Source: Glycomyces artemisiae | GTDB taxonomy: Bacteria > Actinomycetota > Actinomycetes > Mycobacteriales > Micromonosporaceae | Length of the DNA: 64,000 nt | Direction: 5' to 3' | Assembly: GCF_003002955.1 (NCBI RefSeq) | Contig: NZ_PVTJ01000007.1 | Span: forward strand, 186,001 to 250,000 | In this document: piece after piece, positions 18,166-25,702 of the stretch | Layout of the letters: every line of letters starts with the position of its first letter | Numbering within the stretch: the stretch's first letter is position 1 | Made by a program: the position numbers and the translations under genes | Notes under the pieces: model-generated | The model's database searches: none | Told to the model about the DNA's origin: nothing | The model's input: only the letters and a program-made list of their open reading frames with translations

Positions 18166-18438
18166 CTAGGCGGTGCCGAAGCGCGCGGCCGCGCGCGCCT
18201 TGGCCTTCGCGGCCTCCTCTTCCCTGTCGCGGGGCGGCGCCGCCGTCACGAGGGAGTCCAGCAGCTCCCTGGTGGCGGCGGCGACCGCCTCGACGGCTTT
18301 GTCGAAGGCCTCCTGGTTGGCCTTCGACGGTTTCGTCGACCCGCTGAGCTTGCGCACGTACTGGAGCGCCGCGGCGGCGACCTCCTCATCGGTGGCGACG
18401 GGGTCGAGGTTGAACAGCGTCTGAATGCTTCGGCACAT
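18166..18438 (-). CDS. DUF2277 domain protein
   Basis: This small protein of 90 residues begins MCRSIQTLFNLDP and contains AALQYVRKLSGSTKPSKANQEAFDKAVEAVAAATRELLDSL split over two helices, which is the DUF2277 pattern. The function is unknown. The MCRSI start with conserved Cys2 suggests a metal or redox role, but nothing in the context supports one. It converges on the 2-hydroxyacid dehydrogenase, with 10 nt between them. Confidence 0.88.
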   Translation of the reverse strand: MCRSIQTLFNLDPVATDEEVAAAALQYVRKLSGSTKPSKANQEAFDKAVEAVAAATRELLDSLVTAAPPRDREEEAAKAKARAAARFGTA

Positions 18439-18526
18439 GCCCCAACCCTGACACGCCCCACCGACAGCCCGCAGCCGCGCGCCCTGACTCAGGAGCGCGC
18501 GGCCCGTCCGCGTCCGGACGCCGTGC

Positions 18527-19774
18527 TCAGTGGTCGTCCGCGGTGAGCGCCGCCTCCACGTGCGCCTCGCCGGGCTCGGAGAGGGTGAGGTCGACGCTGC
18601 GGCCCGCGGCGGTGATGCGGTAGTCGCCGAGGAAGCCGGTGAAGCGCACGCGGCCGTCGGCGTCGGTGGCGAGGGTGGTGGGCGGGGTGCCCCACTCGTC
18701 GTTGACGAGGTGGTGGAGGCGGTCGTAGGAGGGCTTGGGGGTGCCGTCGGCGCGCACGAAGCCGCCGGGGGCGCCGAGCCACATGCCCGCGTCGTTCATG
18801 CCCCAGTAGGTGATCGCCTCGACGGAGGGGTGGGCGACGAGCGTGCGGTAGTGGCGTTCGATCTCGTCGGCTTGGCGCGCTTCGCCTTCGGGGGTGGAGG
18901 GCCAGGAGTCGACCTGGTGGTCGTTGAGGTCCTCGATGTGCGGGGGCATGAGCTCGCCGGAGAGGATGGTGGTCTCGGTGAAGTGGATGGGGAGGCCGTA
19001 GCGGGAGAAGCGGTCGAGGATCGCCTCGGTCTTCTCTTCGCCCCAGTAGCCCTGGTGCATGTGGCTCTGGAGGCCGAGCACGTCGATCTGGATGCCCGCT
19101 TCGAGGACGCCCTCGATGAGGCACTCGTAGGCCGCGGACATGTCGAAGTCGTTGAGCAGCAGGGTCGCGGAGGGGTTCGCCTCGCGGGCGGCGTCGAAGA
19201 CCATGCGCACCATGGGGATGCGGCCGATGTCGCGGCACAGGCGGGTGATGCCGTTGTCGTACTTGTCGAAGATCGGCATGATGACGACCTCGTTGATGAC
19301 GTCCCACATGTCGATCGCGCCCGCGAAGCCGCTCACTTCGCGCGTGATGCGGTCGACCTGGGCGCGGGCGATCTCCTCGTTGTCGAGGTCGAGGAGCCAG
19401 TCCGCGGTGACGGTGTGCCAGGCGAGGGGGTGGCCCTTGACGGGGTGGCCGCGGTCGGCGAACCAGCGGGCGGCCTTGAGGAGGCGCTCGGTGTCGGGGT
19501 TGCCGCGCTCGGGTTCGAAACGGCCCCAGTAGAACGGGAGGGTCGCGAAGTTGAACAGGCCCTCCCACAGCTCGGCGTTGCGGGCGGCACGCTCGGCGTC
19601 GGCGGCGGAGCCGTTCGCGTGGCCGACGAGGTCGAACCCGGTGCACCCGAAGAGGAAGCGGTGCCGGGTCTGCTCGACGACGACCTCGCTTCCGGCGAGG
19701 GGCGCGCCGTCGAGGGTGAGCGTGACGACGGCGTCGGCGGTCCGGTGGGCGAGCGTTCCGGAAGTTTCTGACAT
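18527..19774 (-). CDS. GH10 endo-beta-1,4-xylanase, predicted cytoplasmic
   Basis: The TIM-barrel glycoside hydrolase has about 415 residues. GH10 signatures are GHPLAWH, DMWDVINEV (acid/base Glu) and PIHFTET (nucleophile Glu), roughly 105 residues apart as in the family. A short N-terminal and a C-terminal beta region flank the barrel. No signal peptide is present, so it should act on imported xylo-oligosaccharides, like intracellular GH10 enzymes. The ATG at 19774 has GGAAAG about 10 nt upstream; an in-frame ATG at 19792 lacks any site. A perfect CAGCGCTG palindrome (19777-19784), similar in core to LacI-family sugar operators, lies just upstream of the chosen start. Confidence 0.92.
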   Translation of the reverse strand: MSETSGTLAHRTADAVVTLTLDGAPLAGSEVVVEQTRHRFLFGCTGFDLVGHANGSAADAERAARNAELWEGLFNFATLPFYWGRFEPERGNPDTERLLKAARWFADRGHPVKGHPLAWHTVTADWLLDLDNEEIARAQVDRITREVSGFAGAIDMWDVINEVVIMPIFDKYDNGITRLCRDIGRIPMVRMVFDAAREANPSATLLLNDFDMSAAYECLIEGVLEAGIQIDVLGLQSHMHQGYWGEEKTEAILDRFSRYGLPIHFTETTILSGELMPPHIEDLNDHQVDSWPSTPEGEARQADEIERHYRTLVAHPSVEAITYWGMNDAGMWLGAPGGFVRADGTPKPSYDRLHHLVNDEWGTPPTTLATDADGRVRFTGFLGDYRITAAGRSVDLTLSEPGEAHVEAALTADDH

Positions 19775-19840
19775 TACAGCGCTGCTTTCCATGGAATTTT
19801 CGGTGCAACCGTATTCCAGCAGGCTTGCGCCGCCACGTCA

Positions 19841-19871
19841 AGGGCCCGCCCTGATGCACAGGACGGGCCCT
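19841..19871 (-). terminator. Hairpin terminator downstream of the aldo/keto reductase gene
   Basis: AGGGCCCGCCCT (19841-19852) pairs with AGGACGGGCCCT (19860-19871) across a 7-nt loop, with one internal mismatch. It lies 12 nt past the aldo/keto reductase stop and before the GH10 gene, so it should separate the two minus-strand transcripts. Confidence 0.6.
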
Positions 19872-19882
19872 CGGGTGATCTT

Positions 19883-20854
19883 CTACCAGGCGTACGCCTC
19901 GGGGGCCGCGCCGCCGGGGCCGGGGAACCGCTCGTCGAGGGTCTTCAGGTCCTCGTCGGTGAGCTCCACGTCGAGCGCGGCGACCGCGTCTTCGAGCTGC
20001 TCGACGGTGCGCGGGCCGATGATCGGGCCCGTGACGCCCGGCTGTCGCAGGACCCACGCGAGGCCGAGGACCGCGGGCGCGATGCCCTTGTCGGCCGCGA
20101 GGGCCTCGTACGCCTCCAGGGCCGGGCGGTGCTCCTCGATGCGGGCGGCCATCTGCGCGCTCGCGCGGCGGCCGGTCTGGGCCGCTTTGGCGAGGACCCC
20201 GCCGAGGAGCCCGCCCGCGAGCGGGGACCACGGGATGACGCCGAGGCCGTAGTGCTGCGCCGCCGGGATCACTTCGAGTTCGATGTGGCGGTTCACGAGG
20301 CTGTAGATCGACTGCTCCGAGACGAGGCCGAAGCTCCCGCGCTTGGCGGCCTGCTCGTTCGCCTGCGCGATCATCCAGCCCGCGAAGTTCGACGAGCCGG
20401 AGTAGACCACTTTGCCCTGGGCGACCAGGACCTCGATCGCCTCCCAGATCTCCTCCCAGCGCACCGAGCGGTCGACGTGGTGGAACTGGTAGAGGTCGAT
20501 CCGGTCGGTCTGGAGGCGCTTGAGCGAGGCCTCCACCTGGGCGCGGATGCTGTACGCGGACAGGCCGCGGTCGTTGACGGCGTCGCTCATCGCGCCGTAC
20601 ACCTTGGTGGCGAGGACGACCTGGTCGCGGGCCTCGGGGCGGGCGGCGAACCACCGGCCGATGATCCCCTCGGTCCAGCCCTTGCGGTCGCGGCCGTAGA
20701 CGTTCGCGGTGTCGAAGAAGTTCACGCCGAGTTCGAGCGCCCGGTCCATGATCCGGTGCGCGTCGGACTCCTCGGTCTCGGGCCCGAAGTTCATGGTGCC
20801 GAGGACGATGCGCGAGACCTTGACGCCCGCGCGGCCGAGCTGGGTGTATTCCAT
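19883..20854 (-). CDS. Aldo/keto reductase
   Basis: The 323-residue NADPH-dependent reductase has the AKR fold: FFDTANVYG with the catalytic Asp and Tyr, VVLATKVYG with the Lys, LYQFHHVDRS with the His, and IIGPRTVEQLEDA for cofactor binding. It belongs to the large YhdN/AKR11-12-like group acting on diverse aldehydes; the physiological substrate is unknown. AAGGAGGAGC ahead of the ATG at 20854 fixes the start. It diverges from the deoxyribosyltransferase-Nudix fusion. Confidence 0.93.
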   Translation of the reverse strand: MEYTQLGRAGVKVSRIVLGTMNFGPETEESDAHRIMDRALELGVNFFDTANVYGRDRKGWTEGIIGRWFAARPEARDQVVLATKVYGAMSDAVNDRGLSAYSIRAQVEASLKRLQTDRIDLYQFHHVDRSVRWEEIWEAIEVLVAQGKVVYSGSSNFAGWMIAQANEQAAKRGSFGLVSEQSIYSLVNRHIELEVIPAAQHYGLGVIPWSPLAGGLLGGVLAKAAQTGRRASAQMAARIEEHRPALEAYEALAADKGIAPAVLGLAWVLRQPGVTGPIIGPRTVEQLEDAVAALDVELTDEDLKTLDERFPGPGGAAPEAYAW

Positions 20855-20992
20855 TGCTCCTCCTTGGTCAGCACCGATCCTAGTCCGCGCAGAAAGCCTT
20901 TTCACGTGCTGTTCGGCGGCGCGAACGGCGGACCGGGGGACGGCGCTGACGTAGACTGGGGCGGCCCGCAGGACGTGTCGAGGGGAGGCCCG

Positions 20993-22153
20993 GTGGCATC
21001 CGAGGTCGTTGTCGTGCATGCGAACGAGACGCCGCCGGACTGGTGGGACGCCGCGGTGTTCCTCGCCGGGCCGCTCCCCAGGACCGACGACGTGGCCTCG
21101 TGGAACCCCGAGGCGATCGCGCACCTGCGCGAGCAGTGGACGAGGGACGGGCGGCTCGTGGTGTTCACCCCGGAGCTGCGCGCGGGCGTCCTCAGCGACT
21201 ACACCGGGCAGATCGAGTGGGAGCACCGCGGGATGCACGACGCGGACGTGGTGCTGTTCTGGGTGCCGCGCGACCTGGAGACCATGCCCGCGTTCACCAC
21301 GAACATCGAGTGGGGCATCTGGTACGGCACCGGGAAGGTGGTCTACGGGGCGCCGCCGACCGCGGAGAAGAACGAGTACCTGCACTACCTCGCGGAGGCG
21401 CACGGCGTGCCGATCGCGGACCGGCTCGACAAGACCGTGGCCGCGGCGCTGGCGATGATCGGGGACGGGGCGCGGCGCGAGGGCGGGGAGCGGTCGATCC
21501 CGCTGCTGCTGTGGCGGGCCGCGAGCTTCCAGACCTGGTACCGGGCGCAGCTCCACGCGGGCAACGTGCTCGAAGGGGCGAGTCTGGAGTGGACGTTCCG
21601 GGTCGGGGAGAACAACGAGTCCGTGATGTTCTGGGCCGCGCACGTGCAGGTCCGCGTCACGGCCGAGGACCGCGTGAAGACCAACGAGGTCGTCATCTCC
21701 CGGCCCGACACCTCGCAGGTGCTGCTGTACCGGCCCGGCGCGACCGTCGACGAGACGGTGGTCGTGCTCGTGCGCGAGTTCCGGTCCCCCGCTTCGACGT
21801 CGGACGGGTTCGTGCACGAGCTGCCCGGCGGCTCCAGCCGCGAGCAGGCCGACCCGGCCGTCCAGGCACGCGAGGAGGTCGAGGAGGAGACCGGGCTGGC
21901 CTTCAGCGCGGACCGCTTGCGGCCCATCGGGGTCCGGCAGGTCGCGGCCACCGTGTCGGCGCACCGCGCGCACCTGTACGCCGCCGAGATCACCGAGGCC
22001 GAGCTGGAGTGGTTCCGCGGGCAGCGGGACGTGCCGCACGGCGAGGGCGACACGGAGCGCACGTGGGTCGAGATCGCCTCGTACGGCGAGATCCGCAGGC
22101 GCGGCCTCGTGGACTGGGCGACCCTCGGGATGATCGCCCAGGCGCTCGGCTGA
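20993..22153 (+). CDS. Two-domain protein: nucleoside 2-deoxyribosyltransferase-like plus Nudix
   Basis: The 386 residues hold two domains. Residues 1-160 (AAVFLAGPLPR, DVVLFWVPRD, TNIEWGIWYGTGK) look like the nucleoside 2-deoxyribosyltransferase-like fold. Residues about 165-386 are a Nudix-type domain (VVVLVREFRSPAS, ELPGGSSREQADPAVQAREEVEEETGL). The Nudix box keeps G and E-E-V-x-E-E-x-G-L, but the usual R of REUxEE is E and the upstream E is A. Both folds act on nucleosides or nucleoside diphosphate-linked compounds, so nucleotide clean-up or modified-base handling is likely. The GTG start has AGGGGAGG upstream. Confidence 0.82.
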   Translation: MASEVVVVHANETPPDWWDAAVFLAGPLPRTDDVASWNPEAIAHLREQWTRDGRLVVFTPELRAGVLSDYTGQIEWEHRGMHDADVVLFWVPRDLETMPAFTTNIEWGIWYGTGKVVYGAPPTAEKNEYLHYLAEAHGVPIADRLDKTVAAALAMIGDGARREGGERSIPLLLWRAASFQTWYRAQLHAGNVLEGASLEWTFRVGENNESVMFWAAHVQVRVTAEDRVKTNEVVISRPDTSQVLLYRPGATVDETVVVLVREFRSPASTSDGFVHELPGGSSREQADPAVQAREEVEEETGLAFSADRLRPIGVRQVAATVSAHRAHLYAAEITEAELEWFRGQRDVPHGEGDTERTWVEIASYGEIRRRGLVDWATLGMIAQALG

Positions 22154-22160
22154 GACCGGT

Positions 22161-23630
22161 CTAGTCGCAGACGGCGGGGTCGGAGCCGCTGTAAGAGTAG
22201 GTGATCGTGATCGTGTCGGCGAACGCCCGCTCCTCCCCCGCGGCCGGGTCCTGCCCGATGACCTCGCAGTCGTCGTAGTAGGGGCCGAACAAGCCCTCCT
22301 GCTCGCCTTCGCGCGCGACCTCGCCGAACCCGGCGCCGTTCAGGGCCGACTCGGCCTCGTTCGCGATCAGGCCCGTGACCTCGGGGACCGCGCCCGACGT
22401 GGGCGCCTCGTCGGCCTCGGTCGTCGGGTCGCTCTCCGTCTCCTCCTCGGCCGCTTCGGATTCCACCGCGTTCGGCGAGCCCGGGGCCTCCTGGCCCCCG
22501 GTGCCACCGGTGTCGCCCTCCTCGTCCGGCGAGGTCGGGGCCTCGCTCGCCGCGGTCGCGGTCGGCTCGGGCGACTCGGAGGCGGTGGCCTCGGGCCGGT
22601 CGTCGTCCCCGAGCTGGTTGCCGTACACGGCGCCCGCGGCCACCAGCGGCACGAGCACGGCCGCGAGGACGACGAGGCGGCGCTTCTTTCGCGGGCGGCC
22701 CTGCGCCTCGGCGACGGGCGCGTTCGCGAGCGCCACGAGCCGCGCGCCGTCGGCCGCGGCGGCCTCGGGGAACGCGGGCAGGACCGGGTCGAGGCCGGTC
22801 CGCGCGGCGAGCGCGCTCGCCAGGAGCGGGGTGCGGCTGGCGCCGCCGACGAGGATGAGGCCGGTGACGGCGGTGTCGGCCTCGGCGATGGCCGCGACGG
22901 CGAGGTCGGCGGCCTGGTCGACGAGTTCGGCGATGCACGACTCCAGCTCGTCGCGGGTCAGGTGGAGGTCGCGCTCGCCGATGGGGAGGGGCACGCCCGC
23001 CCTGGGGCGCTTGGAGATCAGCTCGCGCGCGTTCCGGATCTCGGCGAGGAGCGCGGCGCGCAGGGCCTCGTCCTCCGCGGTCCCCGGCGAGTCCACTCGG
23101 TCCCAGAAGTCGGGGTCGGTGTCGCGGTAGCGGCCCGAGAGGTACGCGAAGAGGAGCTGGTCGAACTCGCGGCCGCCGACGGCCGCGGTGCTGGCGGAGG
23201 CGCGGTGCTGGAACTCGTCCTCGCCGCGCACGACCACGGTGACGTCGAAGGTGTTCGCGCCGAGGTCGCACACGACGAGTCCGGCGCCGGTCTCCAGCTC
23301 GCGCCCGAGGCCCTCCACGTAGCAGACCGCGGCGGCCTCGGGCCCGGCCATGACCTCGACCGCGCCGAGCCCGGCCTCCCCGGCCAGGTAGACCAGCTCC
23401 TGCCGCCGGGCCGCGCCCCACGACGCGGGGACGGCGAAGCCGACGGCCGCGGGGACCGCTCCCGCGGCCTCGTCGCGGGCGTCGCGGACGCGGCCGAGCA
23501 CGGCTTCGAGCGCCGTTTCGCCGTCCAGGCAACGGATCTCGGTTTCCTGGTCGCCGCGTCGGATCGACAGCGTGACGTTCGGCCCTCCGAGCTCGACGCC
23601 GATCGCCGCCATTGCGGGGTTGTGCTGCAT
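22161..23630 (-). CDS. Hsp70-like ATPase fused through a membrane helix to a PASTA domain
   Basis: The predicted 489 residues have four parts. Residues 1-305 are a reduced Hsp70/actin-like ATPase with phosphate-2 motif DLGANTFDV (122-130) and adenosine motif ILVGGASRTPLL (259-270). RKKRR is followed by a single membrane helix (318-336). Residues about 340-415 are a Glu/Thr/Ser/Pro-rich linker. Residues about 417-489 are a PASTA-like domain (VPEVTGLIANEAESALNGAGF) with Cys near its end. The substrate-binding half of Hsp70 is absent. The layout mimics PknB-type sensors, with a chaperone-like ATPase in place of the kinase, so it may sense cell-wall material. TAGACT lies 6 nt before the ATG, indicating leaderless expression. 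Confidence 0.85.
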   Translation of the reverse strand: MQHNPAMAAIGVELGGPNVTLSIRRGDQETEIRCLDGETALEAVLGRVRDARDEAAGAVPAAVGFAVPASWGAARRQELVYLAGEAGLGAVEVMAGPEAAAVCYVEGLGRELETGAGLVVCDLGANTFDVTVVVRGEDEFQHRASASTAAVGGREFDQLLFAYLSGRYRDTDPDFWDRVDSPGTAEDEALRAALLAEIRNARELISKRPRAGVPLPIGERDLHLTRDELESCIAELVDQAADLAVAAIAEADTAVTGLILVGGASRTPLLASALAARTGLDPVLPAFPEAAAADGARLVALANAPVAEAQGRPRKKRRLVVLAAVLVPLVAAGAVYGNQLGDDDRPEATASESPEPTATAASEAPTSPDEEGDTGGTGGQEAPGSPNAVESEAAEEETESDPTTEADEAPTSGAVPEVTGLIANEAESALNGAGFGEVAREGEQEGLFGPYYDDCEVIGQDPAAGEERAFADTITITYSYSGSDPAVCD

Positions 23631-23779
23631 GATCCGAGTCTAGGAACTTCTATAGAAGCCCTTTGATCTACCTTGCGCCTATTCCCCTTTACCTGCCCTT
23701 ACACCCGGTCTGATCGCATTGCGTCCGTCCCTTGTCACGCAAGGTGTTGTGCCTGTTCGTACCAATGGGACGCAATTGT

Positions 23780-24871
23780 TCAATCGGCGCCGGGCGCGTC
23801 CTGAAGGGGGACGGGGGCGGGGCGGTCGCAGGTGCTCTCGACGGTGACCGCGGTGCCGCTGTGCGCGGCTTCGAGGAGGGCCGTCATGGTTTCGAGGACG
23901 TGGTAGGCGAGGTCGCCGCTGGCGCGGAAGGGTTCGCCGGGCGGGGTGGCCGCGAGGTCGGCGACGCCGTAGCCGCGGCCCGCGTCGCGGTAGCCCGCGG
24001 AGGGCGGGAGGGTCTCCCATGCGCCGCCGAGCGCGTGCAGCTGGACGTCCCCGTCGAAGTGGTTCGGGTCGGGGACGATGAGCGAGCCGGTCTCGCCGTG
24101 GATCTCGATGTTGGAGGCGCGGGTGGCGACCGAGTCGAAGCTCATGACGAGGGTGGAGAGCGCGCCGGACTCGTGGCGCAGGACCCCGGTGACGTGGGTG
24201 TCGACGGAGACCGGGATCGTCTCGCCCGCACGGGGACCGGAGCCGATGACGCGGGTGTCGCGGGTGTGGCTGGCGGCGCCGACGACGGAGGCGACGGGGC
24301 CGAGGAGCGTCACGAGCGCGGTCACGTAGTACGGGCCCATGTCGAGCAGGGGGCCGCCGCCCGGGACGTAGTAGAAGTCCGGGTTGGGGTGCCAGCGCTC
24401 GTGCCCGGGGCAGAGCATGGAGGCGGTGGCGGCGACGGGGGTGCCGATGAGGCCGTCGTCGACGGCCTTGCGGGCGGTCTGGATGCCGGTGCCCAGGACG
24501 GTGTCGGGGGCGCAGCCGACGCGCACGCCCGCCTCGCGGGCGGCGTCGAGGACGGCCTTGGCGTCGCCGAGGTCGGCGGCGAGGGGCTTCTCGCCGTAGA
24601 CGTCCTTGCCCGCGGCGATGGCCTTGAGGGCGATGTCGGCGTGGGCGGCGGGGATCGTCAGGTTGAGGACGAGGTCCACGTCGGGGTCGGCGAGGAGGCC
24701 GTCGACGGTGAGGGCGCGGGCCCCGTGGGCGTCGGCGACCTCTTTGGCGCGGGCCTCGTCGAGGTCGGCGACGGCGGTGAGGCGCACGGCGTCGAGGCGC
24801 TCGAATGCGGCGAGGTACTGGCCGGAGATCGCTCCGACGCCGATGATCCCGATGTTCAGCGGCTGGCCCAC
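23780..24871 (-). CDS. Gfo/Idh/MocA-family oxidoreductase
   Basis: This 363-residue NAD(P)-dependent sugar oxidoreductase has the Rossmann motif GIIGVGAISG, the family EKPL loop (YGEKPLAADL), and a C-terminal domain with GGGPLLDMGPYYV. No Met start fits; GTG at 24871 starts VGQPLNIGIIG and overlaps the ThuA gene by 16 nt, implying translational coupling. ThuA and Gfo/Idh pairs are common in disaccharide and inositol catabolism, typically oxidising a sugar at C1 or C3. Regulation is probably by the divergent LacI protein. Confidence 0.9.
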   Translation of the reverse strand: MGQPLNIGIIGVGAISGQYLAAFERLDAVRLTAVADLDEARAKEVADAHGARALTVDGLLADPDVDLVLNLTIPAAHADIALKAIAAGKDVYGEKPLAADLGDAKAVLDAAREAGVRVGCAPDTVLGTGIQTARKAVDDGLIGTPVAATASMLCPGHERWHPNPDFYYVPGGGPLLDMGPYYVTALVTLLGPVASVVGAASHTRDTRVIGSGPRAGETIPVSVDTHVTGVLRHESGALSTLVMSFDSVATRASNIEIHGETGSLIVPDPNHFDGDVQLHALGGAWETLPPSAGYRDAGRGYGVADLAATPPGEPFRASGDLAYHVLETMTALLEAAHSGTAVTVESTCDRPAPVPLQDAPGAD

Positions 24872-25563
24872 AGGATGCCCCTCTCGATGATGGTGCGCAC
24901 GTTCGGGTCGGCGAGGACGCCCATGTCGTGGCCGGGGGTGGCGACGAAGATGCGGCCCTGGCCCCATTCGCGGGTCCACACGGCCGGGCAGGTGATCGGC
25001 CGGTGCCACGGGTGGTAGGGGGTGACGGGGATGGTGGTGGTCGCGAGGACGTCGTTGAGCTCGTCGGAGAGGACCCAGTACTGCTCGGTGTGGAGGTCGA
25101 AGTCCGCGATGCCCTTGACGATCGGGTGGTCGGCCTGCTCGGGGACGATGTTCACGGTGTAGTGCGTGAAGCAGTCGGCGGCCTCGCCCTTGAGCTCCTC
25201 GCGCGGGGCGCGGGTGGGGTGGGTGGCGAACTGGCCGCCGATGAACTGGAGGTAGTCGGAGCTGTTGCGGTAGGAGTCGGCGATGCCGCCGTGCCAGCCG
25301 GCCATGCCGGCGCCCTGCTCGACGGCGGCGATGAGGCCGTGCAGCTCGTCGCGCTCGATGGTGTTCATGGTGTTGGTCTGGACGATGAGGTCGACCGTGG
25401 CCATGTACCCCGCGTCGGCGTAGACGGCGGTGGCGTCCTCGACGCGGACGTCGTAGCCGTGCTCTTTGAGGAAGGGCAGGAACGAGTCGGTGGCCTCGAC
25501 GGGCTGGTGCCCGTCCCAGCCGCCGCGCACGACGAGCGCGCGCTTGTTCTCCGTTGCAGGCAT
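24856..25563 (-). CDS. ThuA-like (trehalose utilisation) protein
   Basis: The 235-residue protein belongs to the ThuA family, a class I glutamine-amidotransferase-like fold: ALVVRGGWDGHQPVEATDSFLPFLKEHGYDV, AGMAGWHGGIADSYRNSSDYLQFIGGQF and HPIVKGIADFDLHTEQYW. ThuA from rhizobia works with ThuB (a Gfo/Idh protein) in converting trehalose-type disaccharides to 3-keto forms, and the next gene here is such a Gfo/Idh protein. GGAG about 8 nt before the ATG supports the start. One LacI operator lies immediately upstream. Confidence 0.9.
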   Translation of the reverse strand: MPATENKRALVVRGGWDGHQPVEATDSFLPFLKEHGYDVRVEDATAVYADAGYMATVDLIVQTNTMNTIERDELHGLIAAVEQGAGMAGWHGGIADSYRNSSDYLQFIGGQFATHPTRAPREELKGEAADCFTHYTVNIVPEQADHPIVKGIADFDLHTEQYWVLSDELNDVLATTTIPVTPYHPWHRPITCPAVWTREWGQGRIFVATPGHDMGVLADPNVRTIIERGILWASR

Positions 25564-25574
25564 TGCTTGGCTCC

Positions 25575-25590
25575 AAAAGTTGCGCAAGTT
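25575..25590. promoter_or_regulatory. LacI operator 1 (upstream of thuA-like gene)
   Basis: AAAAGTTGCGCAAGTT contains the perfect palindrome TTGCGCAA with matching AA/TT arms. The same sequence recurs at 25663-25678. It lies 12 nt before the ThuA-like start, where a bound repressor would block initiation or early elongation. Confidence 0.75.
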
Positions 25591-25662
25591 CGGCGCCGGT
25601 CCGGCGTCGTCGATTGATTATGTCAAGAGTTTCGCGCTATAGCCAGCTCGAATTGGAGCGGT

Positions 25663-25678
25663 AAAGTTGCGCAAGTTT
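25663..25678. promoter_or_regulatory. LacI operator 2 (over the lacI promoter)
   Basis: AAAGTTGCGCAAGTTT repeats operator 1 over 15 bases; the two centres are 87 or 88 bp apart. The palindromic core covers the probable -35 of the regulator's own promoter, suggesting autorepression and possible looping with operator 1. Confidence 0.75.
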
Positions 25679-25696
25679 TCGCGTTGCCGGTATGCT
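25667..25696 (+). promoter_or_regulatory. Leaderless promoter of the LacI-family gene
   Basis: TTGCGC (25667-25672), an 18-nt spacer and TATGCT (25691-25696), followed by 6 nt to the ATG at 25703. This matches the leaderless spacing seen at many genes in the window. Confidence 0.6.
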
Positions 25697-25702
25697 GCGG
25701 CG

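Noticed and set aside
25621..25626. TTGACA (minus strand) as the -35 of the ThuA operon
   Set aside because: No acceptable -10 lies 16-18 nt downstream, so I do not list it as a promoter, although a weak one is possible.
25614..25643. Alternative lacI promoter (TTGATT-18-TATAGC)
   Set aside because: It would leave a leader without a ribosome-binding site; the TTGCGC/TATGCT pair with 6-nt spacing to the ATG fits the pattern of the window better.
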